In this document: piece by piece, positions 28,142-40,706 of the stretch | How the letters are laid out: each line of letters begins with the position of its first letter | How positions within the stretch are numbered: the first letter of the stretch is position 1 | Origin: Scylla paramamosain | Taxonomy: Eukaryota; Arthropoda; Malacostraca; Decapoda; Portunidae | Assembly: GCF_035594125.1 (NCBI RefSeq) | Contig: NC_087180.1 | Coordinates: forward strand, 13,781,615-13,845,614 | DNA: 64,000 bases | Direction of reading: 5' to 3' | Made by a program: the position numbers and the translations under genes | The notes under the pieces: generated by a model | What the model was told of the DNA's origin: nothing | Databases searched by the model: none | Seen by the model: only the letters and a program-made list of their open reading frames with translations

Positions 28142-28985
28142 TGGGTGGGCGGGACAATTACATACACGAATAGCGTTTTTAGGGGAGAATACAGCTTGCA
28201 TGAAACAAAACAAATAGAAGATAACGACCATTATCTAAGTAACGGACTAACTATTCAACCAATCAACCTAACAATTAGCCAGCCAACAAACCAACTAACC
28301 AAGCAACCAACTAACTAACTAACTGCCTGACTAACTCAGCAACAAATTATCTCAATGCATAAATAAGCGACCGCCATCAACAAAAAACCGTCACTTAAAC
28401 CTTTCAATCAACTGAAAACCGAACGCATTTTTCTCACAAAGATGAACTCAGGACAGTCACGACACCTTAGTTATTTTAGGGAACGAAAAGGAAAACGGGA
28501 GAGGGGGTGAGGCGAGGCGAGAAATGGAAGGGAGAGTTGGAGCACGGGAGAGAGGATGGAAGAGGCTGGAGCAGGTGGAGGGAATGAAAAGCAGGTGAAG
28601 CGTAGTTGAATGAGGGAGGAGAGGAAACTGGAAGAAGAGCAAAAAAAAAAAAAAAAAACACAAAGAGAAAAGTGAAAGGTTAGGATGGGATGGAAGTTGG
28701 GAGAGTGATGCACTGGGGACGGAGGAGAGGAGGGGAGGGAGAGAGAAAAAGAAAAAGGAGGGATGAAGAAAGACGTGGGTGGTGGAGGAGAGTGGAGTAG
28801 GATGGAGTGAGGCAGGTCGCGGGAGGAGTTGGGAAAGAAAAAAAAGTGTAAACAGAAAGAAGAAAAATGAGGAAAAAGGGATGTCTGATATGAAAAAAAA
28901 AAATGTATGTGTGGAAGAAATAAAAATGTAAAAAGTTAATGAAAATGAAAGATAGCAATAGAAAATAAGATAAAATGGACTATTT
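28142..28985. other. AACC-type repeats then purine-rich sequence
   Basis: 28250-28345 has degenerate CAACCAACTAAC units. 28480-28900 is purine-rich and yields long pyrimidine-coded minus-strand frames (up to 187 codons) that are not called. Confidence 0.5.
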
Positions 28986-29168
28986 CCGAAAGCCAAAGAG
29001 ATGATTAGTTTAGTTCCCATGGATTTGGTTTTCTTTTACCAGTGATCATGCAGAAACCTTATTAAACTATCAATGGCATCATGAGAGCACTCTTGCAAGC
29101 CACAATCACCTCCACTAGAGTAGAGGCTGTCGATATGGCATGCCGAAACACCTGAGAATACGGTCCTT
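28986..29168. mobile_element. MITE-like family A, diverged copy
   Basis: Blocks in family order: GATGATTAGTTTAGTTCCCA, CATGCAGAAACCTTATTAAA, ATGAGAGCACTCTTGCAAGC, AATCACCTCCACTAGAG, and a right end GAAACACCTGAGAATACGGTCCTTG near 29144-29168. Same orientation as the copies at 42228 and 63190. The left end is lost. Confidence 0.55.
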
Positions 29169-29219
29169 GTTTGCAGCTACGTCACCACGCATTCTGGCAT
29201 TCCCTGTCGCGTCAGTCCC

Positions 29220-29865
29220 ATTGAGTATTTCAGTGTTCGAGTGCTGATGAGAACGTGCCAAGGGTTCCAGTGCCAAGGGTCTTAGAGCCAAGAATTTCAG
29301 GGTCAAGGTGAAGCAAGTGAAGGTAAATTTTTCCCCGTGAATATTCCGCCCACTCAGTATTCTTTCTCATTTTTTCTTTGTGATAATCCAGGTTAGGTTA
29401 GATTTCAGGAATTTGTCATGAGGAGAATTACTTTAGATGAGGTTTTCATGAAGCAATCTTCGTGGATGAAATTTGCATACAAACTCCGAGGGCAAAGGGT
29501 TGAGAATCCCAGGGTTCCTTGGCTCCAGGGGCAAGGATTCCACGGCTCCAGGATTCCAGGTTCCAGAGTGAAGAGTTCCAGGGAAAAAATAATTCACGGT
29601 TCCAGGATTTCATGACCTAGAGTTCCAGAGTTCAGGGTTATAGGTTCAAAGGTTCCAGAGTCTAGGTTCCAGGATCCAGGGTCTAGGATCAAAGGTTCAG
29701 GGTCAAGAGGCAGAGGTTTAGAGTCAAGAGTCTAGTGTCAAGGGTCCAGGGTAAAATATCTTAGTTTCAAAGGTTCCAGGGTCAAAATTTCAGGGTCAAG
29801 GATTAAGTGTTTTGAGCTAAGGGTCCAAAGTCAATATTCCAGGGTTAAGGGTTCTAGAGAGGCAC
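29220..29865. repeat. degenerate GGTTCCAGGGTCAAG short-unit array
   Basis: Variants of GGTTCCAGG, GGGTCAAGG, AGAGTTCCAG and GGTCTAGG follow one another at roughly 7-15 bp spacing, densest at 29500-29865 and sparse before that. It is an old, heavily diverged minisatellite with no constant period. Confidence 0.7.
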
Positions 29866-30344
29866 GAAGGAGCAGCAGTGACGACGGTGGTGGTGGTGAC
29901 GAGGCTCGGGACACTCTGGGTCAAGGGCTCTTCATTTATTGCCACAGAAATATCGGCATTAATTAGATACAAGTGGAAAAAATGAACGATGGTGGAAAAT
30001 ATTTTGGTTTTCGATAAATCGCTGATTCTCCAATTCATTCCCAGGCGACAGACTTCCGTGACGCGAGGGTTGATGACGAAGGGAAATGATTGAGGGAATA
30101 ACGAGGAATGTGTGGGAAATAAAAGTAAATTGCAGATGCATGACATGAATTTGATTATCACCAATATATCGTTTTCATCACCAACATTAAAACCTTCATC
30201 ACCACCACCACCACTACCACCACCACCAACAACAACAACAACAAAAGCAGCAGCAGCACCAACAACAACAACACTGACAAGAACATCAACAGCAACAGAA
30301 ACGAAATGTAAAAAAGAGGTCACAACGAAAATATTTTTACCACT
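29866..30344. other. unique sequence then ACC/ACA tracts
   Basis: 29930-30130 is complex sequence without an open exon. 30195-30260 has ACC and ACA units. Confidence 0.45.
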
Positions 30345-30412
30345 ATGATGATGATGATGATGATGATGATGGTGATGATGATGGTGATGATGATGGAGAT
30401 GATGATGATGGA

Positions 30413-30462
<50 letters not shown>

Positions 30463-30463
30463 C
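30345..30463. repeat. (GAT)n microsatellite
   Basis: About 39 GAT units with GGTGAT and GGAGAT variants in the middle. The poly-His minus-strand frame is an artefact. Confidence 0.95.
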
Positions 30464-30561
30464 GACTGCTTTTCACCATTAGGCAGCTTTTACAAATTAA
30501 ACAGACCAAAGAGAAAATGAGATTATAACATGTCATTTTAAACAGATAAGGGACATTACAT

Positions 30562-30562
<1 letters not shown>

Positions 30563-30649
<87 letters not shown>

Positions 30650-30722
30650 GGGATTAGTATTTAAATGTTTCCATCACTTTTTAAATATGACTATGCAATG
30701 TGTGTGTGTGTGTGTGTGTGTG
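30563..30722. repeat. (CA)n and short (TG)n inverted pair
   Basis: CA tract at 30563-30648 and TG tract at 30699-30722, inverted, about 50 bp apart. Confidence 0.95.
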
Positions 30723-31383
30723 TCTTGTATGAATGCATGAGCGATGTCACACGTGTTACATGAAATTCAATGCAAACTTTAATCATAAGTATCACTAGAT
30801 TTCCAAATGAGAGAAACTGTCAAAAAATAAATTAATTAAACAAATCACATAAAATACTTTCAATTTTGCATATATGCTTTTTCATTAATTTATGTGCATA
30901 TTGATGCATGACATTTTCATGTAAACATATACGTCATTCATTCAATTAGTCACTAAGTCAATAAATGAATGAATTAATGAGTAAATAAATAAACATTACA
31001 AAATATATCATGTGTATTTACTTACTTATTAACATACGTGAATAAATGTCACGTAAATAAATAAAAAGATCATATATAACAAGTGCAGTGTGATACAGAA
31101 AGCAGCCATGTGCAACTTTTCACAACAGCAGGGGGAAAAGTCAGGCATCCAAAACTGAACTGCCTACATAGGTATTCACTCCCACACGCCATCACACACT
31201 CACTTTTAAGGAGGCAGTAAACCTTAACTGCGCCTCCACAACCCACGCAGGGAGAGAACACTTCCCCTGTACGTTTTCTTTTAAGTGTTGCTCAAAACGG
31301 TGACTTCAGTTTCCGAGTACTCAAGCTATAAAGATTGAATACTTAGTTAAATTTCAATTGTAATTTGTGGAGTACTTTTCCTT
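30723..31383. other. AT-rich unique sequence
   Basis: AT-rich with scattered AATGAATGAATTAATGAGTA-type phrases at 30960-31060. No gene supported. Confidence 0.45.
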
Positions 31384-31990
31384 TTGTCTTTCCCATCTAG
31401 ACTGAATTGCTACACCACCATGCAAGGGAGAAAGTTACTGGACTTGACTAATGTACCGCCTTTTCTTCTAATATTTACGGCGATTAGTGAAGTATATATT
31501 TTTTCCATATCCTCTAGACTGTGAGTTTTTTTTTTTAGCTCAGATCTTGTCCATGGCTGTGAAAATTAAAGAAAAAATGAAAACAATAGAAAAAAAATCT
31601 TGTCTTGATTCTGTACCTACTTTACTTGAAATTGTCGCGGTGATCAGTGAAGCATATAAACGATTTACATATCCTCTTGCCTTTGTGACTTTTTTACAGC
31701 TTAAATCTTGTTCTTAGCTACGGAAATCAAAGACGAAATGAAGACAAGAATACATGAAACACACTGTCTTGGTCAAAGTATCACCGTTTCTTGAAATATC
31801 CGAGGCGATTAATGAAACATGTCAAATTTTCTCGATATCTCCTGGACTTTTCGTGATTTTTCGGCTCAAATCTTGTCCTTAGCTGCGAAAATCAAAGAAA
31901 GAATGAAGAAGACAATACATAAAAGCATCTTGTCTTCCTGGCCTTCACTACTGTATCATCTTCGTCCCGCAGGAGGCGCCGTGATAGTCT
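31384..31990. repeat. tandem array, 160-165 bp unit, about 3.5 copies
   Basis: CGATTAGTGAAG-type phrases start at 31481, 31641 and 31806. Each is followed by a CCATATCCTCTxGACTxTGTG phrase, a T run, CTCAGATCTTGTCC-type, AAAATyAAAGAAAGAATGAA-type, and a CTTGTCTT phrase. A partial unit precedes the first (CTTGACTAATGTACCGCC near 31443) and another follows the last. The unit length is not a multiple of three, yet the peptide ILSxAxKIKExMK can be read in each unit, with one in-frame stop in the middle copy. Confidence 0.7.
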
Positions 31991-33302
31991 CTGTGAGGAT
32001 TAGAGGAAGGTAATATCAGCACGAGGAAAAATTTAGGCAAGGAGGAAACTAATTAATTCGGGGACTGAGAGAAAATAGGAAACTGGTATAGGGAGGGAGC
32101 GGGTGAGGGGAAGGAAGAGCTACTGGGGACGCGGCTCGGTGGAAGGGAAGGCTGAAGGAAAATGGAGCACTTGTGGTAAAGGTAAAGGCAAGATAGGTTA
32201 CCGAGGGACTGCAGTGAGGGGAAAACGACCTGCGGGAGGTGAAGGTGATAGGAGGATGATGTTCCTGATGGAGGGAAGTAGGTGAGGGAAAGCTGAGGGT
32301 GCAGGATTGAAGGGAAGACTACACTGAGTTGCTGGGGAGAAGGAATGAACAAAGGTGTATTAATGCTACTGGGAGGAGGAAAGGGAAGGAAAGGGAACGC
32401 AAGCTAGGTGAGAAGGTGGTGGCTAGAGGAGGAATGAGGTAAGTAGCTGCTGGGGACAATGAGGGGAAGTCGAGAAAGGGAATTAAATACTTTGGACTTC
32501 ATCGATGAAATTAATTTAATTTTATAGGTTTACGTATCTATTTGGACCGGAATCCTCTTCACTGTTGTATCTACTTCCACCCTACCCCACTCTGCGCCAC
32601 GCCACCCCGCACACTCCCTCTCCTCGACCCTCCACGCCCCACGCCGCCCCCCTCGTCACGCTGCTTTACTCCCTCGCACAGCCCCGCCCCATTTCAAGCT
32701 GCCTCACTCACTACCCCGCCCCGCTCCCGACTCGCCTCCCTTACTTTTCTTTGCCACTCCTCACTTCCTCTTCCTTCTCGCCAACATAAGTCTCTTCCAG
32801 CTTCGCTCAGCCCTCCCCCTGTGGCTCACCCATCATTTGGTACTAGGAACAGGGGGCTACTGGTACTGAGGTCATCTGAATGTTTTAAGCTCCAAACCAA
32901 CTGGGACTTATTGGCCTCAGTACGACGTTACTTGCTCTCCTCGTTGTGACTTTTGTGCAATCTTACCGTGCTTCGTCCTGTCTTGTCTAATGCCCCACCT
33001 TCCCTCACGTCCCTCAGCCACGCCCCAAAGAAACGCAACTCAACCTCCTGAACCTTCCCTCCACCACCGTATCCCGCCCTGCAGTCCCTCCCCGCCCTCT
33101 CCCTTCCCTTCCTCGCCAGGCTCCTGATGAGGTATACACTCGCACACACTCGTACAAATTGTTATGTAGATTATATGCATAAAAACCCTACTTCCGCTGT
33201 GTTTTCCTGGCGTCCTCGTGTTTAACGCGCTGGAAGTTCCAATTACTCCAGGACGAGAACGCACTCACGCACACACATTCACACGCACACTCACTAAATG
33301 AA
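31991..33302. other. purine-rich then C-rich unique sequence
   Basis: 32040-32480 is purine-rich and 32560-33120 is C/T-rich with many CCTCC and CGCCCC phrases. The 135-codon plus-strand frame at 32542-32949 is Pro/Ser-rich from this bias and has no domain. No exon is supported. Confidence 0.5.
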
Positions 33303-33341
33303 CAGCTGCAATAAGGGGCCTGGAAATGCATGAATTTGCAT
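33303..33341. promoter_or_regulatory. possible POU/E-box site cluster
   Basis: CAGCTG at 33303-33308 and ATGCATGAATTTGCAT at 33326-33341, which contains the POU octamer ATTTGCAT. It abuts the AT tract. Matches to such short motifs are common by chance. Confidence 0.2.
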
Positions 33342-33342
33342 G

Positions 33343-33969
<627 letters not shown>

Positions 33970-34105
33970 CTGGTGGTGGTGGTGGTGGTGATGGTTTAGT
34001 GGTTGTGGTGGTGGTGGTGGGGGTAAAGTAGTGGTAGGGTGGTGGTCGTTGTTGTTTGAGATTGTCCTCGTAGGGGCATGGTGGTGGTGGTGGTGGTGGT
34101 GGTGG
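33970..34105. repeat. (GGT)n imperfect region
   Basis: GGT units at 33972-33990 and 34078-34105, with GGTTGTGG-type sequence between. Confidence 0.9.
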
Positions 34106-34250
34106 CCTGGTTCATTACCACTCGCTGCACCTTTGACGACGCACAAGTCTGATGTCTACATGTAATTAATGGGCCTGTTTATAGTCAATATATACTTTTT
34201 ATCATCCCTCCACGTAATTTACATAATGATGGTGTTGACTGACATGACAT

Positions 34251-34252
<2 letters not shown>

Positions 34253-34314
<62 letters not shown>
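34253..34314. repeat. (CT)n microsatellite
   Basis: Uninterrupted CT, about 31 units. Confidence 0.97.
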
Positions 34315-34317
<3 letters not shown>

Positions 34318-34693
34318 CCCCGACATGCTCTACGTATACTGACACACAAGAATTTTCCCTACGCAATAACCTCACTAATACATAACATCGTGGCATTACA
34401 TAACTCGAGTTTATTTTGGGGATAAAATTTTTCCTACTCTTCATACATTTTTGCCTCGCCCCGCGCATCTTGAAATTTTCTTCCTTACTCTCTATGAATA
34501 TGCAAATGTCCTGCTTCCCTTTTGATACATTAAATTTTTGTTAGACTATATTTTATTCTGCTCCCTCCAAAAAAATTACGCATATGTGTTGACTTTTATG
34601 TACTGTACTTGGAGTTTACTTACGCATTTTTTTTTTCGTGTTCTTGTTCTTTTCCTATTTTTTCTCTTTCTTTCTCTCTTTCTTCTTCTTTTT
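34315..34693. other. AT-rich unique sequence
   Basis: T-rich toward its right end. No feature recognised. Confidence 0.45.

Positions 34694-34747
<54 letters not shown>
34694..34747. repeat. (TAC)n microsatellite
   Basis: About 18 TAC units. Confidence 0.95.
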
Positions 34748-34984
34748 AGGCTTTTAGTTACGACAAGTCCCCCCCTACACCAAAAAAGTGAGTAAATAAC
34801 AAATAAATAGAAATAAAATAAAAATAAAAACAAATGAATATATAAAGTAAAAGGAAGGACCCACCACACACAGAACAACGGCAGTAAAAAAGCGACACAC
34901 ACGCGCCAAAAGTCCCATAAATTTATATCAATTAGGCCACGATGCAACAGGTTACTGACATAATTGGAGGCGGTCAATACTCAC

Positions 34985-35079
34985 TTGTTTGATCAGTTCC
35001 TCCAGTTCACCTGTACCTGGTATTCTCTCCCCTCCCTCTCCCTCCCTCTCCAAGGTTAAGAGGCGTTCTATGAAGTCCG
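34985..35079 (-). CDS. weak internal exon candidate, product unknown
   Basis: On the minus strand, CAA|GTGAGT at 34985/34984 is a good donor. Reading back in phase 0 the frame is open: DFIERLLTLE, a Glu/Gly-rich stretch from GGGAGAGGG sequence, then IPGTGELEELIKQ. An in-frame stop precedes an AG at 35081-35080 (ATTAATTAG) that could be the acceptor, but it lacks a strong pyrimidine tract. The peptide looks protein-like, but the exon is short and opposite in strand to the 24.77 kb exon. It could be chance. Confidence 0.3.
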
Positions 35080-35217
35080 CTAATTAATTTGTTGTTCGTT
35101 AATTAAGAAGTCTCCTGTTCTCTTCCTCTTCAAGACCTTTATTCCTCAAACTACCTCAGTCGCCTTCTCATTAAGGTGTACCTGTAGTTGTAGTTAATTA
35201 ATGCACTTATATAACAG

Positions 35218-35434
35218 AAGGAGGAGGAGGAGGAGGAGGAGGAGGAGAAGTAGGAGTAGGAGTAGGAGGCGAAGGAGGAGGAGGAGGAGGAGGAGGAGGA
35301 GGAGGAGGAGTAGGAGGAGGAAGAGGAGGAGGAGGAGGAGGAGGAGGAGGAGGAGGAGGAAGAGTAGGAGGAGGAGGAGAAAGGCCAACTTGAATATCAT
35401 AAAAAATTAATGAAAAAAATTTCAGAGGTAAAAT

Positions 35435-35521
<87 letters not shown>
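35218..35521. repeat. (AGG)n then (GA)n microsatellites
   Basis: AGG units with AGT and GAA interruptions at 35218-35375 and GA at 35438-35521. Confidence 0.97.
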
Positions 35522-35526
<5 letters not shown>

Positions 35527-35639
35527 GGATAAAAGGGAAAAAGTCAAGGAGGAGGCAGGAGAGTGGACGAGGTTCTTGGTTACTTCCTAAAGAGATTACC
35601 TGTCAGGGCGTGAGTGCGAGCCTTCGTCACCTGGCTGCT

Positions 35640-35926
35640 GAGAGGTCCTCGTCGTCTGTCTACCTGTCTGTCTACCTGTCTGTGCCTGCCTATCTGTGTC
35701 TCTCTGTCTCCTTGTCTTTGTCCAGTTGCCTGTCTCTATTTCTGTATATCTGCCTGTCTACGTGTCTCTGTCTATCTGTCTACCTATCTCTACCAATCCG
35801 TTTATCTATCTGTCTCTGTCTGTCTATATATCTCTGTCTATATGTCCCCCTAATTGTCTGTCTGTCTATCGGTCTACCTGTTTGTCTGTCTACGTATCTA
35901 CCTGTCTACCAATCTCTACTACTACT

Positions 35927-35966
<40 letters not shown>
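35640..35966. repeat. TGTC/TATC tetranucleotide region then (CA)n
   Basis: Imperfect CTGTCTAC, CTGTCTAT and TGTCTGTC units to about 35925, then CA at 35929-35966. The 225-codon plus-strand frame across this is a low-complexity artefact. Confidence 0.92.
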
Positions 35967-35972
<6 letters not shown>

Positions 35973-36400
35973 AGTATTTATTTAGTGAAAAGATTTGTAT
36001 GGTCATTTTCTACATTTTCTACCTCTATCTCCATTGTACAGCGAACACCAATACATGACCGTGTGCAGTTCCCTTCTATGTTTCCTTTTCCTCCTCTCCC
36101 TCTTTTCCCATCCTCTTCCCCAGTCAATCTCTTCCCATCGTTCTCTTTTTGTACATCGCTCGTTTGTCTGCCAGTTTCATATTTCTCCTCTCCTTGCCTC
36201 TTCCTCTTTCATTTCTCTCTCACATATCACTTTCCTCCCCCTTCTGTTTTCCATTCCCCTTCCCTTTCATTCTTTCCCCATTTTTAGTTTTTCTCTCTTT
36301 CTCCTGTTCTACGTCCCTATTGTATCCTATGTTTGCCTTATCATCCTTTATTCTCCTATTCCCTTTCTACATATTTTATAAGAAAGGAAGGCCAAAAAAG
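35967..36400. other. pyrimidine-rich unique sequence
   Basis: C/T-biased plus strand giving long Ser/Phe/Leu frames. No gene. Confidence 0.5.
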
Positions 36401-36566
36401 AGGAGGAGGAGGAGGAGGAGGAGGAGAAGGAGATCATCCTGAGTTTGTCTGACATTTTCCTAGTTGTCCTTTCCTCTCCCATTCCTCTATATTCTGTGAG
36501 GAGGAGGGGGGAGAGGAGGAGGAGGAGGAGGAGGAGGAGGAGGAGGAGGAGGAGGAGGAGGAGGAG
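36401..36566. repeat. (GGA)n microsatellites
   Basis: GGA at 36401-36431 and 36499-36566. Confidence 0.95.
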
Positions 36567-36631
36567 TGGATTGGAAGAGCAACGCGAAAGAAACTTAGGA
36601 TTAGAGTAACTTCGGGCCCAGCAACAGGTTA

Positions 36632-36634
<3 letters not shown>

Positions 36635-36693
<59 letters not shown>

Positions 36694-36798
36694 CGCAGTT
36701 CCTTCAACACTTCTGGAAGGAAAAAAAGAGAAAACGGAAAAAAACAAGACTTGACATGGATAAATATAAAGAATGAAGTAGAAGGAAGGAAAGATTTT

Positions 36799-36891
<93 letters not shown>
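36635..36891. repeat. (CT)n / (GA)n inverted pair
   Basis: CT at 36635-36690 and GA at 36803-36891, 112 bp apart. Confidence 0.97.
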
Positions 36892-36894
<3 letters not shown>

Positions 36895-37220
36895 CGTGAT
36901 ATGGGAAAAAAGGAAGAAAGGAAAAGGATAAAGCTAAGAAGCATCTCGACAAAGGGAAAGAAGGAAGATAAGGAAGAAAAGGAAGAGGAAGAAAGGAAGG
37001 AAAGATAAGACCAGATTCTCTTTTTTATGAAGAAAATATATATATATATATTTTTTTTTTTCCGGTTACGCAGTCCATCTCCTCCATTTTCCTTTTTTTT
37101 TTTCTCTCCCTTTTTACCTCCACACTTTCCTTCAAGTGTTTCCTCTCACGCCGTGTTTCTTATCGTCTTCTTCTTTCTTTCCTCCATTTGTCATTAAAGT
37201 CTCCGCCCTCTTACCCACAC

Positions 37221-37221
<1 letters not shown>
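36892..37221. other. purine-rich then T-rich sequence
   Basis: GGAAGAAAGGA-type sequence, a short TA run at 37037-37050 and T runs. No gene. Confidence 0.5.
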
Positions 37222-37275
<54 letters not shown>

Positions 37276-37332
37276 AATTTCCTTTTTCCATCTTATCTTT
37301 GCTAGTTTCTCTTTCTCCATTCCCTCCTATCA

Positions 37333-37422
<90 letters not shown>
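37222..37422. repeat. two (CT)n tracts
   Basis: CT at 37222-37270 and 37335-37422. Confidence 0.97.
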
Positions 37423-37424
<2 letters not shown>

Positions 37425-38423
37425 GAAGTAGGAGTAACTCAGCTTTAAAGAAAGGTTCAATATGTAATAACAGGAAGGAAGCAAAAGGCACCATTGAGTG
37501 ATTTGTACGTTTTTCTTACCATGCACCTGACGACTGGAGTGGCGGGGCCTATTCGCTGGCCAGTCTGAACGTGGTAGTAGTTCCGGGTCCGCTGGCCGGT
37601 AACTTTAAGGCGACGAGGAGTAAGGGAGGGAAGGATACGATGGGGACGAGGTGGTGATGGCCGAGGGTACGTTGTGATGAAGGGACGGTGTGGTGAGAGG
37701 ACTGTGTGTGTAGTAAAGGGAAGTAGACATGTTATATTGGTTGTTTGTGTTTATTTAGTTGCCCTCTCTCTCTCTCTCTCTCTCTCTCCCTCTCTCCCTG
37801 TATTCTCCCTTCCGCTACCTTAAGCACCAAGCGGTCTGTGTCATTATTGTACCCCAGGTGTTGCTTTTGGTTCCTCCTCCAGGTGGTCTCTCTTGGTGGT
37901 GCGTTTGTGTGGTGGTGTGTGGTGGTGTGTGGTGGTGTGTGTTTGTGTGGTGGTGCTGAGGTAGTGTGGTGTTCTGGTGTTTTAAGGGAAAGTTTGGTGT
38001 GTGTGTTGTGTTTATCTTGTCTATCTCCTGGCTTCCTCCTCCTCCTTCTCTTCCTCTCCTTTCTTCCTTCATGTCTTCATTGGCGTTTCTCCTTCCCCTC
38101 GGCTTTTTTGTTCCCCTCTTCCTTCTATTCCATTCCTCTCCTGCTTTAGCGAGTGTTCCTCTTTCTTATCGTGATGCTCCTCTTCCACCTCTTCCTTCTC
38201 CTCCTTCTCTTGCTCGTCCTTCTTCATCTCTCTCTCCTTCTCTCCCTCCCGTTCATATTTCTAATCCTTTCTTTTTCTCTGTGGAAATGCCAGAGTAACA
38301 ACAAACTATTGTCGATAACATATTTACTTAGGTACATCCACACCCACACACACACCCACACACATCTAAACATACACACATACACACACACGCACGTACA
38401 GACACACACAAATCACTAAAATA

Positions 38424-38426
<3 letters not shown>
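37423..38426. other. unique, GTGGT-rich and pyrimidine-rich sequence
   Basis: 37530-37620 is GC-richer and contains CGCTGGCC three times. CT tract at 37762-37799, GTGTGGTG units at 37905-37965, pyrimidine-rich to 38270, then an interrupted CA region to 38410. No exon supported. Confidence 0.45.

Positions 38427-38464
<38 letters not shown>
38427..38464. repeat. (CT)n microsatellite
   Basis: About 19 CT units, followed by CA-rich and CAAA-rich sequence. Confidence 0.95.
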
Positions 38465-38468
<4 letters not shown>

Positions 38469-38645
38469 CGTAAATAGACAAGCAAACAAACTCCCTGTGA
38501 AAATAAGCAAGAAAGTAAGAAAGCAAACAAACAGGCACTCACATACGCACGCATGCACAAACACACCCACACCCACCCACTCATACACACACAATCAATC
38601 AAACAAACAAATGAACACAAAAAGCCCTTGTAAAACACACATTCA

Positions 38646-38648
<3 letters not shown>

Positions 38649-38740
<92 letters not shown>

Positions 38741-38787
38741 ACAGGAAAAAAAGTTTTTGAGCAACAAATAACTGAGAACGATGAAGC

Positions 38788-38868
<81 letters not shown>

Positions 38869-38872
38869 GAGA

Positions 38873-38948
<76 letters not shown>
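38649..38948. repeat. (CA)n then broken (GA)n microsatellites
   Basis: CA at 38649-38743, then GA at 38790-38948 broken at 38850 and 38873-38880 by single-base slips. Confidence 0.97.
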
Positions 38949-38952
<4 letters not shown>

Positions 38953-39101
38953 ACGAGGGGCAATACATCGTCTTTCATACATTACGAGAAGAAGGCGAGG
39001 GACACTTGGTTATTGATCCTCTCATGGGAAAGGTCAGAGGTCAGGTATGGCGGAGGATCAACCTTCCCTTGGGTGGATAGGGCCTCAATCATGGCACAGG
39101 T

Positions 39102-39405
39102 GGAGGAGGAGGAGGAGGAGGAGGAGGAGGAGGAGGAGGAGGGAGGAGGAGGAGGAAGAGGAGGAGAAAGGATGTGGTAGGGAAGAGGACAAAGTAGAGG
39201 AAGTGGAGGAAAAAAAGAGAGGAAGGATGTGACAGAGAAGAGGAAAAGTGGTGGAGGTGGAGGTGGAGGAGGAGAAGGTGGAGGGAGAAGGGGTAGGGGG
39301 AGGGAGAGGAGTGGAAGGAGGGGGGAGAAAGGGGGGGGGAGGAGGAGAAAGAGGAGGAGAACAAGAACGAGAACAAGAACAAAAACAAAAACAAGAAAAA
39401 GAAGA

Positions 39406-39440
<35 letters not shown>
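39102..39440. repeat. (GGA)n, purine-rich and (ACA)n region
   Basis: GGA at 39102-39165, GGTGGA and GGGGGGGGGA stretches to 39345, GAACAA units to 39400 and ACA at 39409-39440. The Gly/Arg/Glu frames here are artefacts. Confidence 0.9.
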
Positions 39441-39718
39441 TTTCACTAAATATGAAGAGAGGAAGACAAAAAAAAAAAATAAGAACAGATTAAAACGTAT
39501 AAATGATGAACTTGAACTGAGCTGAGGAAAGAACGAAAGAAAAAGGAGGAGGAAAAGGAGGAGTGAGGGGAGAGGAGCACGTCGGGCCAGAGGGGAGAAG
39601 GATGTTATGAGGCTTAATGCGATGAGGGATAACGAACGGTGGGAAGACGTGAAGAGAGCGGCAAGGGAGAGGAAGGATGGTGGGGGTAACTAAGATCATT
39701 GACAAAATACATGACATT

Positions 39719-39756
<38 letters not shown>

Positions 39757-40586
39757 TAGGAGACAAAATAACAAAACAGGAACACAATTAGAAAGTTGCA
39801 ACAGCAAACATGACAAGCCCAACAGAACAATATAGAAAAGAGGAAGGAAATAGAGCAAGCCAAGCGAAGGATAACAGCGAAGAGAGAAGAATAACACACA
39901 CAAACGAAAAGAGGAAAGGAAAATAACAAAAAAGGACATGAGAGAAACGAGAGAGAAAGAGAAACATAAGACGCAAATGAAAGAAAAGAAAAAAACGGAT
40001 GAAAAACACTGAGGAAATGAGAAAGACAAACAAGTGAGAAGCAGTAGACAAAAAGGAAATACTGTATGTGGAGGTGAACGAAGGAGAGAAGGGGAGATAA
40101 AGATGAGAGACACAAATTGAAGAAGATAAGACAGGCGTGGCAGGAACAAAAAAAAAAAAAAAAAAAAATAGAAACAAGAAACAGTACGAGAGAGGGATAA
40201 AAACTAGAAAAATGAATAAAAAGACATAACTAAGAAACGATGATTAGAGGTAGAGAGATAAAAAAAAGACGAAAATCAGGTAAAAGAAGGAACAGCGAGT
40301 AACATAAGAAATACAAAAAATAGAAACAAAATCAGGGAAAACTAAAAACGAGAAACAAAATAATTTAAAAGGAAATGAAAAAAAGAACATAAGGAAAACA
40401 AATTGAAAATAAAAAGGTAAGGAAGAAGAGAAAGAGAGTAACATAAGAAAAAAAACGAACCAAAAAGATAAAAAAAAAAAAAGGATTCGAAGCTCCGGAA
40501 CAGCGTCAGGAGCTCATTAGGCAGCGAGCCACAGGGACACGCTGGGAGCAAGACCGACGGGCGTCACCCTCGCCTCCTCATCCATC
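39441..40586. other. long A/purine-rich sequence
   Basis: Plus strand almost entirely A and G to about 40490, with a GA tract at 39721-39752 and an A run at 40149-40168. This bias explains minus-strand frames of up to 219 codons. 40495-40586 is mixed-composition sequence. Confidence 0.55.
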
Positions 40587-40657
40587 ATGGGGCGGCCACA
40601 CATTACTGATGGTGGCAGGAAATCGGGGCTATTTTTGTTAATTATCGTCTCTGGGGG
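40587..40657 (+). CDS. weak first-exon candidate
   Basis: ATCATGG at 40587 has A at -3 and G at +4. The 23 codons end at a GGGGG|GTGAGT donor. The peptide starts MGRPHITDGGRK and continues into a hydrophobic stretch SGLFLLIIVSG, which could be a signal or membrane segment. The surrounding sequence is mixed-composition. There is no promoter evidence and no second exon, so it may be regulatory or chance. Confidence 0.2.
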
Positions 40658-40706
40658 GTGAGTGTGGACCACGGAGATAAGCGAGGAGGTGGTGGTGATG
40701 GTAGTA

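Noticed and set aside
37530..37620. Possible minus-strand exon ending at a GTAAGA donor near 37518
   Set aside because: One frame is open, but the sequence contains repeated CGCTGGCC phrases and no acceptor or protein signature was convincing.
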